Source: Alphaproteobacteria bacterium (lineage in GTDB: Bacteria; Pseudomonadota; Alphaproteobacteria; Rhizobiales; Hyphomicrobiaceae). From it: a stretch of DNA of 43,315 bases. Made by a program: the position numbers and the translations under genes. Below the pieces are notes generated by a model. The model was not told the origin of the DNA, did not search any database, and saw nothing but the letters and a program-made list of their open reading frames with translations. The DNA lies in the NCBI GenBank assembly GCA_022600345.1, contig JAHZKP010000060.1, positions 1 through 43,315 on the forward strand. The letters run 5' to 3'. Shown here in pieces: positions 16,701-24,771 of the stretch (the stretch's first letter is position 1; each line of letters begins with the position of its first letter).

Positions 16701-17357
16701 GGCGGGTCTGCCAAAGGTGAACTCTGACCTGACCCGCACGGCGGTGTGCCCACAACCGGCAACCCAAAACCGGTATGAACTTAGTTCACGCCCCCCCCTC
16801 TCCTCACACAAGCCGTTCGTGATCAATGTTCACGCGTGCGGCAGGCAGCCAGCGTCAGGCAGCGGACGGCGGGCGGCACGCAGCGAACGGTGGCCGGCAC
16901 GCTGCGAACGGTGGCCGACACGCTGCGGACGGCAGGCAGCACGATGCGAACGGCGCGGGCGAACGGCGAGCGGCATACGGCGAACGGTGGGCAGCGGGCG
17001 ACGGGCGACGGGCGACGGGCGACGGGCGACGGGCGACGGGCGCCGCGCGGATCATTAACGGCTTTTCGATTCCCTCAACATACCTTGCCTGACGCCGCCG
17101 ATTGCCCTTCTCAAGCCACCGTGTCGCGTCGCAGACGCCCTTAAAGAAAAATGCCCCCCGGCCAACCGCAATCTTTGGCTTGCCCACCAGTCATTTGACC
17201 TTCGTGACGCGCTACCACCGCTTGAGAAAGGTGTGCCAGGCTTTCGCCAAAAGTTATAAGAATTTTTTATATTCCGCACCAAGTCGGTAATTCTTGTGAT
17301 ATAGACATTGTATACTTCAACACATCCGCACACAGATTTACAGCAGGCGCACTAACA
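16701..17357. other. Repeat-bearing intergenic region upstream of the LuxR-type gene
   Basis: 657 bases. The centre carries 21-bp and 7-bp tandem repeats, annotated separately. The section 17194-17240 resembles the end of the repeat element at 35.6-35.8 kb. From 17250 the sequence becomes AT-rich, with an inverted pair AAGAATT (17258-17264) and AATTCTT (17289-17295) upstream of the LuxR-type start; this is probably the promoter zone. Open frames through the repeats are not supported as genes. Confidence 0.55.
16862..17042. repeat. Heptad-based tandem repeats (21-bp then 7-bp units)
   Basis: Five units beginning GCG(A/G)ACGG occur at 16862, 16883, 16904, 16925 and 16946, a period of exactly 21 bases. 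After a degenerate stretch, six perfect copies of CGGGCGA run from 16995 to 17036 with a partial one to 17042. Since 21 is three times 7, both may derive from one heptamer by slippage. Confidence 0.9.
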
Positions 17358-18083
17358 TTGCTGGACCAAAATATTCTGCAAGTCTTCGAACGGATCGCCA
17401 ATTGCAATACGGTTGAAGATCTTCACGAAATCGTTGTCGAGGCCGTCCTTGCCTTCGGATACGACTATGTAACGTTTCTGACGCTGCCCTCCCCCGGCCA
17501 AACGGTTAAGGACAGCATTTTGTTCGACACCAGGCCGAAAAAATTCATTGAGAGCCATCGCCGCAAGGACTACCTGACCCGGGAAACTGCGATCAAGGAA
17601 CTCAAACGCTCTCTGGCAACGGTAACTCTTGGCGATCTGAGAGATATGCCGACGATGACGTTGGCCCACAGAAAGCTGTTCGAAGAGGCAAGCGAACTGG
17701 GAATTGTCGATGGCCTCATTGTTCCTGTTGTAACCGCTGGTGGAAACCTGGGTGTATTTTCCCCTAGTGGCCGGGCGCCGGATCTTGGGCCGATAGCGCG
17801 AACCACCGCTGAGTTGATTGGCACTTGTGCGCATCAAAGAGTGTTGCGCCTGTCCTTGATCTCGATACAATCCGACCCGAACTTTGAGCCACTGTCACGA
17901 CGTGAGCGCGAAGTGCTGCAACTGGTTGCTTCTGGCAAGACCGACAAGAATATCGCCCAGGCCCTGAAGATCGAGGCGGCAACGGTAAGAAATCAGATCG
18001 AACAGGCTAAGCTGAAATTGGGCGTCACCAAGAGGACGCAAGCCCTGATCATGGCATTAAAGCGCGGCGAGATCGGCCTCTGA
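17358..18083 (+). CDS. LuxR-type regulator with atypical autoinducer-binding domain
   Basis: 241 residues. Residues 1-165 have the layout of the LuxR autoinducer-binding domain, and 177-241 form a GerE helix-turn-helix (LSRREREVLQLVASGKTDKN, then ATVRNQIEQAKLKLGV). The DNA-binding half keeps the usual residues. In the sensor half the normally invariant AHL-pocket residues are not in place: by eye Trp57 corresponds to F63, Tyr61 to H67, Pro71 to Y72, and the Trp85 position reads Leu. The start is a TTG at 17358, chosen because it gives a complete domain. A LuxI-like gene follows 117 bases downstream, so the two likely form a signal-receptor pair. The ligand may not be a standard acyl-homoserine lactone. 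Confidence 0.85.
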   Translation: MLDQNILQVFERIANCNTVEDLHEIVVEAVLAFGYDYVTFLTLPSPGQTVKDSILFDTRPKKFIESHRRKDYLTRETAIKELKRSLATVTLGDLRDMPTMTLAHRKLFEEASELGIVDGLIVPVVTAGGNLGVFSPSGRAPDLGPIARTTAELIGTCAHQRVLRLSLISIQSDPNFEPLSRREREVLQLVASGKTDKNIAQALKIEAATVRNQIEQAKLKLGVTKRTQALIMALKRGEIGL

Positions 18084-18167
18084 AAAAATCCCGACCAGCC
18101 CTGTCAATAGAAGTTTTCTCCCATTTGGTTTTGCTCCGAATTTGCGTATCATTACATCGCAAACGAA

Positions 18168-18177
18168 AATGATCATT
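18168..18177. promoter_or_regulatory. Palindrome between the LuxR-type and LuxI-like genes
   Basis: AATGATCATT is a perfect 10-base palindrome inside a longer imperfect one (ACGA...TCGT flanks), about 25 bases before the LuxI-like start. Position and symmetry would suit a lux-box-like operator for the upstream regulator. It does not match the classic lux box sequence, so this is only a candidate. Confidence 0.3.
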
Positions 18178-18200
18178 CGTGGCGATCGGATTGGGGCAAA

Positions 18201-18890
18201 ATGGCTGTTGCAGTTAGTGTTGGCGTCTCGGCCGCCCAACAAAAGCTCCTTGATGCACTTTTCCGACCTCGGCCCAGCGAAGTGGCGTCCGGGCAGGTGC
18301 AATCGATTGTCTGCTCCCATGGCATCGCGGAAAATTTCGATGCGGTCGACGGTGCCGTGTGTTTCTACGACTTGACCTCCCACGGCGGGGTCGAGGGGTA
18401 TGCCTGCCTCCTCCCAACCATGACCCGGTCGCTGATCGCTGAACTCTACCCCCAGTCGTCCAGTCTATCAGCGCAACCGTGTGCCCCCGACATCTACGAA
18501 GCCACCTGCTATTACATGCGTCCTTCCAATATGTCTGCGGAAGCACATCGGCAAGGTCGCTCACGGCTCTTGCGGGCAATGATCGAGTGGGCCTGGGACT
18601 TCGGACTGAGCGACATCCAATGCGCCACAAATCTGCAAGCGATGCCGATGCTCCGAGACATGACGCCAAATCTCCAGTCCATCGGCCCCGAACTCCCCCC
18701 ACTCCCTGTCGGATCGACCTTGGCAGATGAGAACAACCATTGCGTTCCAGCACGCTGGCCCATTTCCGACGATATGCGGATGGAAATCCTCGATTATGCA
18801 GCCAACCAGGAGCAGCCCTACCGCGTCCTGGAACTATGTACGCCAGTCCGCAAATCCGGCCGACGCAGAAAGCGGCGTCGGCGCCGCTAA
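18201..18890 (+). CDS. LuxI-like (autoinducer synthase family) protein lacking conserved arginines
   Basis: 229 residues. The order of blocks follows autoinducer synthases: ENFDAVDG near 44-51, GGVEGYACLLPTM at 62-74, SLIAELYP, then IYEATCYY at 98-105, LLRAMIEWAWDFGLSDIQCATNLQAMPMLRD (segment 123-153) and IGPELPPLPVGSTLADENN. In standard LuxI enzymes the blocks read G-x-x-R-LLP and E-x-S-R-F. Here both arginines are cysteines (C69 and C103), while the acidic residues (E44, D47, E100) remain. The N-terminal R-x-x-x-F and Trp features are not seen. The C-terminus is a run of basic residues (RKSGRRRKRRRRR). It may make a different signal or have lost activity; an unrelated GNAT role is the alternative. 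Confidence 0.72.
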   Translation: MAVAVSVGVSAAQQKLLDALFRPRPSEVASGQVQSIVCSHGIAENFDAVDGAVCFYDLTSHGGVEGYACLLPTMTRSLIAELYPQSSSLSAQPCAPDIYEATCYYMRPSNMSAEAHRQGRSRLLRAMIEWAWDFGLSDIQCATNLQAMPMLRDMTPNLQSIGPELPPLPVGSTLADENNHCVPARWPISDDMRMEILDYAANQEQPYRVLELCTPVRKSGRRRKRRRRR

Positions 18891-18968
18891 ACAATGCCTA
18901 TGGTCCGCCTCAGGCCACCTGGAAGGCAAACCAGACCCACAGCAGCTCAACAGTCTTTGGACGGCCAA

Positions 18969-19397
18969 CTAACCAACGGCCTTTTTCGCGTTGAGCGCCA
19001 GTCCCAGCTCATCACGAATGTTCTTGGCGGCCTGACGCCAATCGCCTCCGGGCTTTGGCTCATCGACATCCAGATCGGCGACACCTGGAACCTGGGCAGG
19101 GGGATTTCCGCCTGGTTCGTAGTAAGGCAAATCGAGGTTGGCCTCTTGAACAATGGTCTCGGGGCCGTCCTCATTCGTCGGGAAGGCACCGATGCGCGAG
19201 GCCAGGTTCTGCAATTCCGATAGGATCACGCCGCGCCGTGTTTCATGCTCGATAGTGAGGCTTCGCACATCGTCTAGAAGTTTCTTGTCTGCAATGCACA
19301 AGGCCTCTCCCAGGGCATTGATCAGCAATTGCTCGTTATTGGCAATGCTGGCCAATTTCGCCTGCATATCTTCAATGTGAGCTTTTGACGTTTTCAT
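18969..19397 (-). CDS. Hypothetical protein with helical N-terminus
   Basis: 142 residues from the ATG at 19397; the frame also allows a TTG at 19415. I do not recognise a family. Residues 5-75 are rich in Ala, Leu, Glu and Lys in a pattern suggesting a coiled coil (HIEDMQAKLASIANNEQLL). They are followed by a Pro/Gly/Asp-rich linker and a short C-terminal helix (DWRQAAKNIRDELGLALNAKK). There is no signal peptide or membrane segment, so it is probably cytoplasmic. It converges on the LuxI-like gene, about 80 bases away, and has no obvious link with it. Confidence 0.65.
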   Translation of the reverse strand: MKTSKAHIEDMQAKLASIANNEQLLINALGEALCIADKKLLDDVRSLTIEHETRRGVILSELQNLASRIGAFPTNEDGPETIVQEANLDLPYYEPGGNPPAQVPGVADLDVDEPKPGGDWRQAAKNIRDELGLALNAKKAVG

Positions 19398-19644
19398 CGG
19401 CGCCACCAAATCCAAATTTCCAAGAAGGACGAATCACCAACGAATACAAACTACTAGCTTTCTCGACTAGAAATGCGGAGAGAATGGGACAGGACACCTT
19501 TTGCGGAATTGAGACAAAGCAGATTGCGTCGGCTGAAATTTAATGGATGCACTTCGTCAATCGAAAACCGCCCATCAAGGATCAACTGCAAGAAACAACG
19601 AGTCAGGCCACCGCAGTCTTCGCTCAGACTACTGTCTACCCCGC

Positions 19645-20634
19645 CTACTTGGCGCTCTTCGCGACCTTCCACATTTCCTCTTCAACGCGGATCGAAGCGA
19701 GAATCCGATCAATCAGCAGGCACGTGCGGCGGTACAGGTCCGAACCCTGCCGGTAGTCTGCAGGCGCGAAAAAGTCGATACGGCCGGCGTTGAACAGATC
19801 GACGCATTTCTTCCGCGCCTTACCGGGGGGATGAACCGCAATTGCGTGCCCGCCGTTCTTTCGCGTTACGGCCATGGAAGGAACGTCGGTATCCCCGTCC
19901 CCAAAATAGATCATGTTGGAAAACGGAATCGGCCGCTCGGATTCCGACATATGCTCGTTGATGGTTTCGCCAAGATCCTCGACGCCTTTGTTGATGCGAA
20001 ACAGGTACTGGGTCTTGCCCGTGTCGGTAATCACCCGCTTGGGATAGGGCAGATCATAGGCATCGAACCAATATTCGGACGCAAAGACATTGTGAAACCG
20101 GTCATAGATCGGCGTGCCTTCGACAATCTCGGTCAGCCCCGATGAAATCAGATAGTGGCGCAGCGTGATGCCGTGAATTTCGGCATGTTCGCGCACATAG
20201 TCCTCGATGGCGCCAAACCAGTCGAGCACGCCTGGAAACAACTCGACATCGCGGCCCTGGGCAACCAGATCCTCGCGGTCGATCCGCACGCCGGCTTCTT
20301 TGGCCTTTTTGTACAACAGGTGCATGTAGGTTATCAGCGGATCGGCTTTGTGCTCCTTGGCAACGCGGTTGGTCTCCTCCCAGAAGGCCGCCGGATCGAT
20401 ACCAATCTTGGGAAGAAAAGCATATTCCTGCATCGGGCGCGGCGATAACGTGCCGTCGAAGTCATAGACCAGAGCAATCGTCTTCTTGGAAAACTTGGCT
20501 ACCCCCTTGGGCTTTCCGGCCGCCGGCCTGTTGGTCGCGGCCGGCCTTTTGACAGCCTTCGATCGCGCCCCCCCCTTCGACTTGCGCGCCGCTATGCTTC
20601 CCTCACCTGTTGCCCTTGTCGCGCGCTCGGCCAT
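19645..20634 (-). CDS. HAD-superfamily hydrolase with basic N-terminal extension
   Basis: 329 residues. A Lys/Arg/Ala-rich, probably disordered segment of about 50 residues precedes the HAD core. The core starts with the nucleophile loop VYDFDGTLS (D58 and D60), then LISSGLTEIVEG (motif II), a lysine-containing region, and YFGDGDTDVPSM (motif IV). Together these predict a magnesium-dependent phosphatase of the phosphoserine-phosphatase-like branch. The substrate is unknown. The basic extension could bind nucleic acid or membrane, or may simply reflect a start too far upstream, although the sequence keeps good codon structure. It is a single gene divergent from pyrE. Confidence 0.85.
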   Translation of the reverse strand: MAERATRATGEGSIAARKSKGGARSKAVKRPAATNRPAAGKPKGVAKFSKKTIALVYDFDGTLSPRPMQEYAFLPKIGIDPAAFWEETNRVAKEHKADPLITYMHLLYKKAKEAGVRIDREDLVAQGRDVELFPGVLDWFGAIEDYVREHAEIHGITLRHYLISSGLTEIVEGTPIYDRFHNVFASEYWFDAYDLPYPKRVITDTGKTQYLFRINKGVEDLGETINEHMSESERPIPFSNMIYFGDGDTDVPSMAVTRKNGGHAIAVHPPGKARKKCVDLFNAGRIDFFAPADYRQGSDLYRRTCLLIDRILASIRVEEEMWKVAKSAK

Positions 20635-20891
20635 CTGTTTTCCCCGGCTGGCTGGTATGATGAAAATCGTCCATTCCGACTTGTATGGGTAAGTATTGCC
20701 CTGATTCGGCAGCCGGGAATAAGGCCGCCTGACCTCCCCGACGCCCGCATCACCTGTGAGAAAGGCTGGTTAGTACTTGTGAAATCCTGCTTCGGGGCAA
20801 TAAATGCGCAGGCGAAATGAAGCCGCAAGAGTAGGTCTCGGCTCGCTCGATTGAATTGTTAAGACCAAAAAGACGCCAAAGAGGATGCACC

Positions 20892-21482
20892 ATGCCCCTG
20901 CCAACGTTCCCTGCCGCGCCGGAAGCACGAGACGAACTGATCAGCATTGTCACGGCTTTGTCCTACCAATCGGGACCGGAAATAAAGTTGGCCTCGGGGC
21001 AAACCTCAACCATTTACTTCAACATGAAGCCAACCATGTTGGATGCGCGCGGTGCATTTCTGATCGGCCTTCTGGTCCTCGACACGATCGAGGACTTGCA
21101 GGTCAGTCTCGTCGGCGGGCTGGAAATGGGAGCTGTCCCGATAGCCTCGGCAGTGGCCGCCGTCAGCGCCGCCAAAGGCGACCCTGTTTCAGCGTTCTTT
21201 GTGCGCAAACAGGTCAAGGAACACGGCACGCAAAGCCTGATCGAAGGCCTGGCACCCGATGAAACCATGGAAGAACGGCGCGTCGTAATCCTGGAAGATG
21301 TGACGACGACCGGGGGCTCGGCTGTCAAAGCCGCCCAGGCAGTGCGGGAAGCGGGAGGAGAAGTTGTCGCCGTCGTAACGATTCTCGATCGCCAGGAAGG
21401 CGCACAGATGGCGTTCAACAAGGCTTCGATCGCTTTTCGGCCGCTGTTGACCAAGGCCGATATCCTCGCCGCCGCAGGTTAG
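20892..21482 (+). CDS. pyrE: Orotate phosphoribosyltransferase
   Basis: 196 residues. The PRPP-binding signature VVILEDVTTTGGSAVKAAQ and the substrate loop region (FFVRKQVKEHGTQSLIEG) identify orotate phosphoribosyltransferase, which joins orotate and PRPP to orotidine monophosphate in pyrimidine synthesis. LASGQTSTIYFNMKP near residue 35 is the family's N-terminal signature. The ATG at 20892 has AGAGGA about 6 bases upstream; an in-frame TTG at 20856 is not needed. No other pyr genes are adjacent. A partial copy of the dispersed repeat family lies about 120 bases upstream (20731-20776). Confidence 0.96.
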   Translation: MPLPTFPAAPEARDELISIVTALSYQSGPEIKLASGQTSTIYFNMKPTMLDARGAFLIGLLVLDTIEDLQVSLVGGLEMGAVPIASAVAAVSAAKGDPVSAFFVRKQVKEHGTQSLIEGLAPDETMEERRVVILEDVTTTGGSAVKAAQAVREAGGEVVAVVTILDRQEGAQMAFNKASIAFRPLLTKADILAAAG

Positions 21483-21523
21483 CCGCCCAACGACTATTCG
21501 GCCAGCACCACTTCTTCGGCACG

Positions 21524-21557
21524 AAAAAGCCCCGGCGGACAGATCCGGCCGGGGCTT
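21524..21557 (-). terminator. Rho-independent terminator of pckA
   Basis: AAGCCCCGG at 21527-21535 pairs with CCGGGGCTT at 21549-21557, with extra inner pairing. On the minus strand the stem is followed by a run of five T, placing it about 40 bases after the pckA stop. The plus strand has no T-run, so it serves pckA rather than pyrE. Confidence 0.85.
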
Positions 21558-21594
21558 GAAAAAAATGGTCTCGTCCGCGTTTTCGGATGGCCGA

Positions 21595-23184
21595 TTACTC
21601 GGCTGCCGCACGCGTGCCGACGTTGGGTCCCGCATTGCGGACTTCCTCGTCCACGTGGCTTGCGAATTTCTCGAAGTTTTCAACGAACATAGCCGCCATT
21701 TTGGAGGCCATTTCGTCGTATTCGGCAGGCTCCGCCCAGGTCTGGCGCGGGTTGAGAATCTTTGCGTCGACACCGTCGAGCGCCAGCGGCACCTTGAACC
21801 CGAACAATTCATCGGTACGCATTTCCGCGTCCCCCAGCGAGCCGGTAAGGGCCGCATTGAGCAGCGCGCGGGTCGCCTTGATCGGCATCCGCGATCCAAC
21901 GCCGTACTTGCCGCCGGTCCAGCCAGTGTTGACCAGCCAGCAGTTGACCCCGTGCTTGGCGATCAGTTCGCGCAACAGATTGCCATAAACCGAGGGGTGG
22001 CGGGGCATGAAGGGTGCGCCAAAGCAGGTCGAGAAGGTTGCCTTGGGTTCATTGCCCATGCCCTTTTCCGTACCGGCAACCTTGGCGGTGTAGCCCGAAA
22101 GGAAGTGATACATCGCCTGAGCCGGCGTCAGCTTGGCAATTGGCGGCATCACACCGAAAGCATCCGCCGTCAGCATTACGATGTTCTTGGGGTGCCCGGC
22201 CGTGCCCGTCGGACTGGCGTTGCCGATCGCCTCCAGCGGATAGGCCGAGCGCGCATTTTCGGTCAGGCTGCCGTCGTCAAAATCGGGGGTGCGGTCATCC
22301 TTGAGGACGACATTTTCAAGCACGGTCGCAAAGCGGTTCGACGCAGCATAGATTTCCGGCTCCGCCTCTTCTGAAAGGCGAATCGTCTTTGCATAACAAC
22401 CGCCTTCGAAGTTGAAGATTCCATTCGGCGACCAGCCATGCTCATCATCGCCCAATAATGTCCTGGACGGCTCAGCCGAAAGCGTCGTCTTGCCGGTACC
22501 AGACAGGCCGAAGAACACAGCGCTGTCATCGCAATTGCCAACGTTTGCCGAGCAATGCATCGGCATGACATTCTGCTGCGGCAAGACGTAGTTGAGGAAC
22601 GAGAAGACGCTCTTTTTGGTCTCACCGGCATAAGATGTGCCACCGATCAGCACCAGACGGCGCGTGAAGTCGCAGGCAATGACCGTTTCCGATTTGGAGC
22701 CGTGATTTGCCGGATCGGCGCGGAAGCTTGGCAGATTGACAACGGTGAATTGTGGCTGGAAACCGTTCAGTTCGGAGGCTTCGGGACGCCGCAGCATGTG
22801 GCGGATGAACAGCGCATGCCAGGCATATTCCGTGACGATCCGCGTCGGAAGGCGGTACTCGGCATCCGCGCCAGCAAACAGGTCCTGGACAAACAAGTCC
22901 TTGTCGGCGGCAAACGCAAGGAAGTCCTGGTAAAGCGTATCGAATTGCTCCGGCGTCCATCGGGCAGCGTTATCCCACCAGATCGCGCCTTCGGTTTCGC
23001 TATCTGCGACGATGAATTTGTCGTTGGGTGACCGTCCCGTATGCTGGCCGGTTTCGGCGGTAAAAGCACCGCTGGCAGACAGCTTTCCTTCCTTGCGCTG
23101 GATTGCAATCTCGACGAGTTCGGGAGCCGTTTTGTTTGAAGTAATCGAACGCGCCGTCGTAAGCGGGAAGGTCAGGAAGGTCAT
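21595..23184 (-). CDS. pckA: Phosphoenolpyruvate carboxykinase (ATP)
   Basis: 529 residues, normal length. Key segments are [11 protein letters not shown], the P-loop [11 protein letters not shown], the metal-binding [22 protein letters not shown] region, and [10 protein letters not shown]. The enzyme converts oxaloacetate and ATP to phosphoenolpyruvate and CO2, the committed step of gluconeogenesis from organic acids. The gene is divergent from chvI across 637 bases, an arrangement conserved in Rhizobiales where ChvI-type regulators are linked to pckA expression. A clear terminator follows it. Confidence 0.98.
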   Translation of the reverse strand: MTFLTFPLTTARSITSNKTAPELVEIAIQRKEGKLSASGAFTAETGQHTGRSPNDKFIVADSETEGAIWWDNAARWTPEQFDTLYQDFLAFAADKDLFVQDLFAGADAEYRLPTRIVTEYAWHALFIRHMLRRPEASELNGFQPQFTVVNLPSFRADPANHGSKSETVIACDFTRRLVLIGGTSYAGETKKSVFSFLNYVLPQQNVMPMHCSANVGNCDDSAVFFGLSGTGKTTLSAEPSRTLLGDDEHGWSPNGIFNFEGGCYAKTIRLSEEAEPEIYAASNRFATVLENVVLKDDRTPDFDDGSLTENARSAYPLEAIGNASPTGTAGHPKNIVMLTADAFGVMPPIAKLTPAQAMYHFLSGYTAKVAGTEKGMGNEPKATFSTCFGAPFMPRHPSVYGNLLRELIAKHGVNCWLVNTGWTGGKYGVGSRMPIKATRALLNAALTGSLGDAEMRTDELFGFKVPLALDGVDAKILNPRQTWAEPAEYDEMASKMAAMFVENFEKFASHVDEEVRNAGPNVGTRAAAE

Positions 23185-23821
23185 AATTGGCTATCAGGTC
23201 CGTTTTTTTTAAGTCAGAACCTGACCACATCCCTAATTGTAGCGATGGGAGGTCCGAAACTGTGGCTCTATTCGTAACTGGCCCGCCTCGACAATCTGCC
23301 GGGCCGTCGATTAAGAAGCACTCCGGCAAAACTACTGTCGGGGTCTTACGTGGGTGTCTGGCGTAATAACGTGTGCCGCACACGATTTCGCGCTTGGGGC
23401 ACCACAAGCCATCGGCTATCAACAGTTGCGAACACCCTGCGTGCAACTGCGGCTCGCTATGGTGCCCGTAAATAGCTACGTCGATTGCAACCGTTGGCAC
23501 AAGCTGAGGCCTGGGCCTTGCGGCTGAAATCGTACGGCTAACGGCGTATCCGATGGCATAGCTGGTCGTTTAAATCAATGCCCATTTGCCCTACAAGTTA
23601 TACGTAGGTACATAGTGGGTATAAATCTGCAATTTTGCAGGCTAAGCGGGCATTTGAGACGGTGAGTTATAGTGCCGCAAGGTGTTCCATGCGCCATCCA
23701 GACCCGTTCAGCTTGTGTTCAACACAAAATTCACACTTTCAATGGCGCCACATTTCCTACATCAATCCGCCATAGAGCGCCGCCAGTGCGGCGATCACGG
23801 GAAGACAAGGGGCCCAAGGCC
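23185..23821. other. Divergent promoter region between pckA and chvI
   Basis: 637 bases without a supported gene. A 14-base palindrome (CTGCAATTTTGCAG) lies at 23627-23640, nearer chvI. By position the region should hold the promoters of both genes, but no consensus promoter or regulator site was recognised. Confidence 0.45.
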
Positions 23822-24529
23822 ATGAAAGAAAAAAGCAGCATCGCGCTCGTTGACGACGAACGCAACATTCTAAATTCGCTCCGGATGGCACTTGAGGCCG
23901 AAGGATTCAAGGTGCGCACCTACTCAGATGGTGCAGCAGCCCTTGAAGCGTTAACCGAAGAGCCCGTCGACATGGGCATATTCGATATCAAGATGCCGCG
24001 CATGGACGGCATGGAGCTGTTGCGCCGGGTGCGCCAGCAATCCGACATGCCGGTCATCTTCTTGACCTCCAAGGACGAAGAGATCGATGAGTTGTTCGGC
24101 CTTAAGATGGGAGCTGACGACTACATCGCCAAACCGTTTTCGCAGCGCCTCGTTGTCGAACGCGTCAAAGCCGTTTTGCGCCGTGCCGGCGCCCGCGAGC
24201 CTGGAGCAGTCCCCACCGAGGCCGCCAAGGTGCTTGAACGGGGTATGTTGAAACTCGATCCCGAACGTCACACGTGCCATTGGGACGATAGACCGGTGAC
24301 CCTGACGGTGACCGAATTCCTGATCCTGCAGGCCCTTGCCGCACGCCCCGGCGTCGTCAAGACACGCGACGCGTTGATGGATGCCGCCTATGACGATCAG
24401 GTCTACGTCGATGACCGCACGATCGACAGCCACATCAAGAGGCTGCGCAAGAAGTTCAAGCAGGTTGACGATAATTTCGACGTTATTGAAACGCTCTATG
24501 GCGTCGGCTACCGCTTCAAGGAAGCCTGA
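23822..24529 (+). CDS. chvI: Response regulator ChvI
   Basis: 235 residues, OmpR family. The receiver domain starts [14 protein letters not shown] and has the phospho-acceptor D55 in [15 protein letters not shown]. The segment [24 protein letters not shown] closely follows rhizobial ChvI. The C-terminal winged helix includes [14 protein letters not shown] and ends VGYRFKEA. With ChvG it controls envelope, exopolysaccharide, acid and symbiosis/virulence genes in Rhizobiales. The ATG at 23822 begins the receiver domain; the frame extends 50 codons upstream without family similarity. chvG follows on the same strand. Confidence 0.96.
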   Translation: MKEKSSIALVDDERNILNSLRMALEAEGFKVRTYSDGAAALEALTEEPVDMGIFDIKMPRMDGMELLRRVRQQSDMPVIFLTSKDEEIDELFGLKMGADDYIAKPFSQRLVVERVKAVLRRAGAREPGAVPTEAAKVLERGMLKLDPERHTCHWDDRPVTLTVTEFLILQALAARPGVVKTRDALMDAAYDDQVYVDDRTIDSHIKRLRKKFKQVDDNFDVIETLYGVGYRFKEA

Positions 24530-24618
24530 ATAAGGGTCAACGGCACCCGGCAATTAGTCGTGAACTAGCCGGCGGTTGCCATAAATTTGGCCCGCTGGCC
24601 AACCAGAACGAATATAGC

Positions 24619-24650
24619 CGCCTCCTGCCCATGACTTCCGGCAGGAGGCG
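24619..24650 (+). terminator. Strong hairpin between chvI and chvG
   Basis: CGCCTCCTGCC (24619-24629) pairs perfectly with GGCAGGAGGCG (24640-24650) around a 10-base loop, giving an 11-bp stem. No T-run follows, so it may act as an mRNA stability element or weak attenuator that sets the chvI to chvG ratio rather than as a full terminator. Confidence 0.45.
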
Positions 24651-24771
24651 CCTTGTGCTTTGGATGCCCTGAAGCACCCGACCGATGGGTCGTATTTTAC
24701 GATCCACACTCAGCTTGCCAGCCGAAACCGGGCAGCAGGCGTCCGATCGCGAACACGTTCTTGGAGCAGGG

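Noticed and set aside
16826-17092. Open frames through the 21-bp/7-bp repeat tract on both strands
   Set aside because: Repeat periods of 21 bases keep all frames open, giving low-complexity Arg/Gly/Ala peptides with no ribosome site or similarity; they are repeat artefacts.
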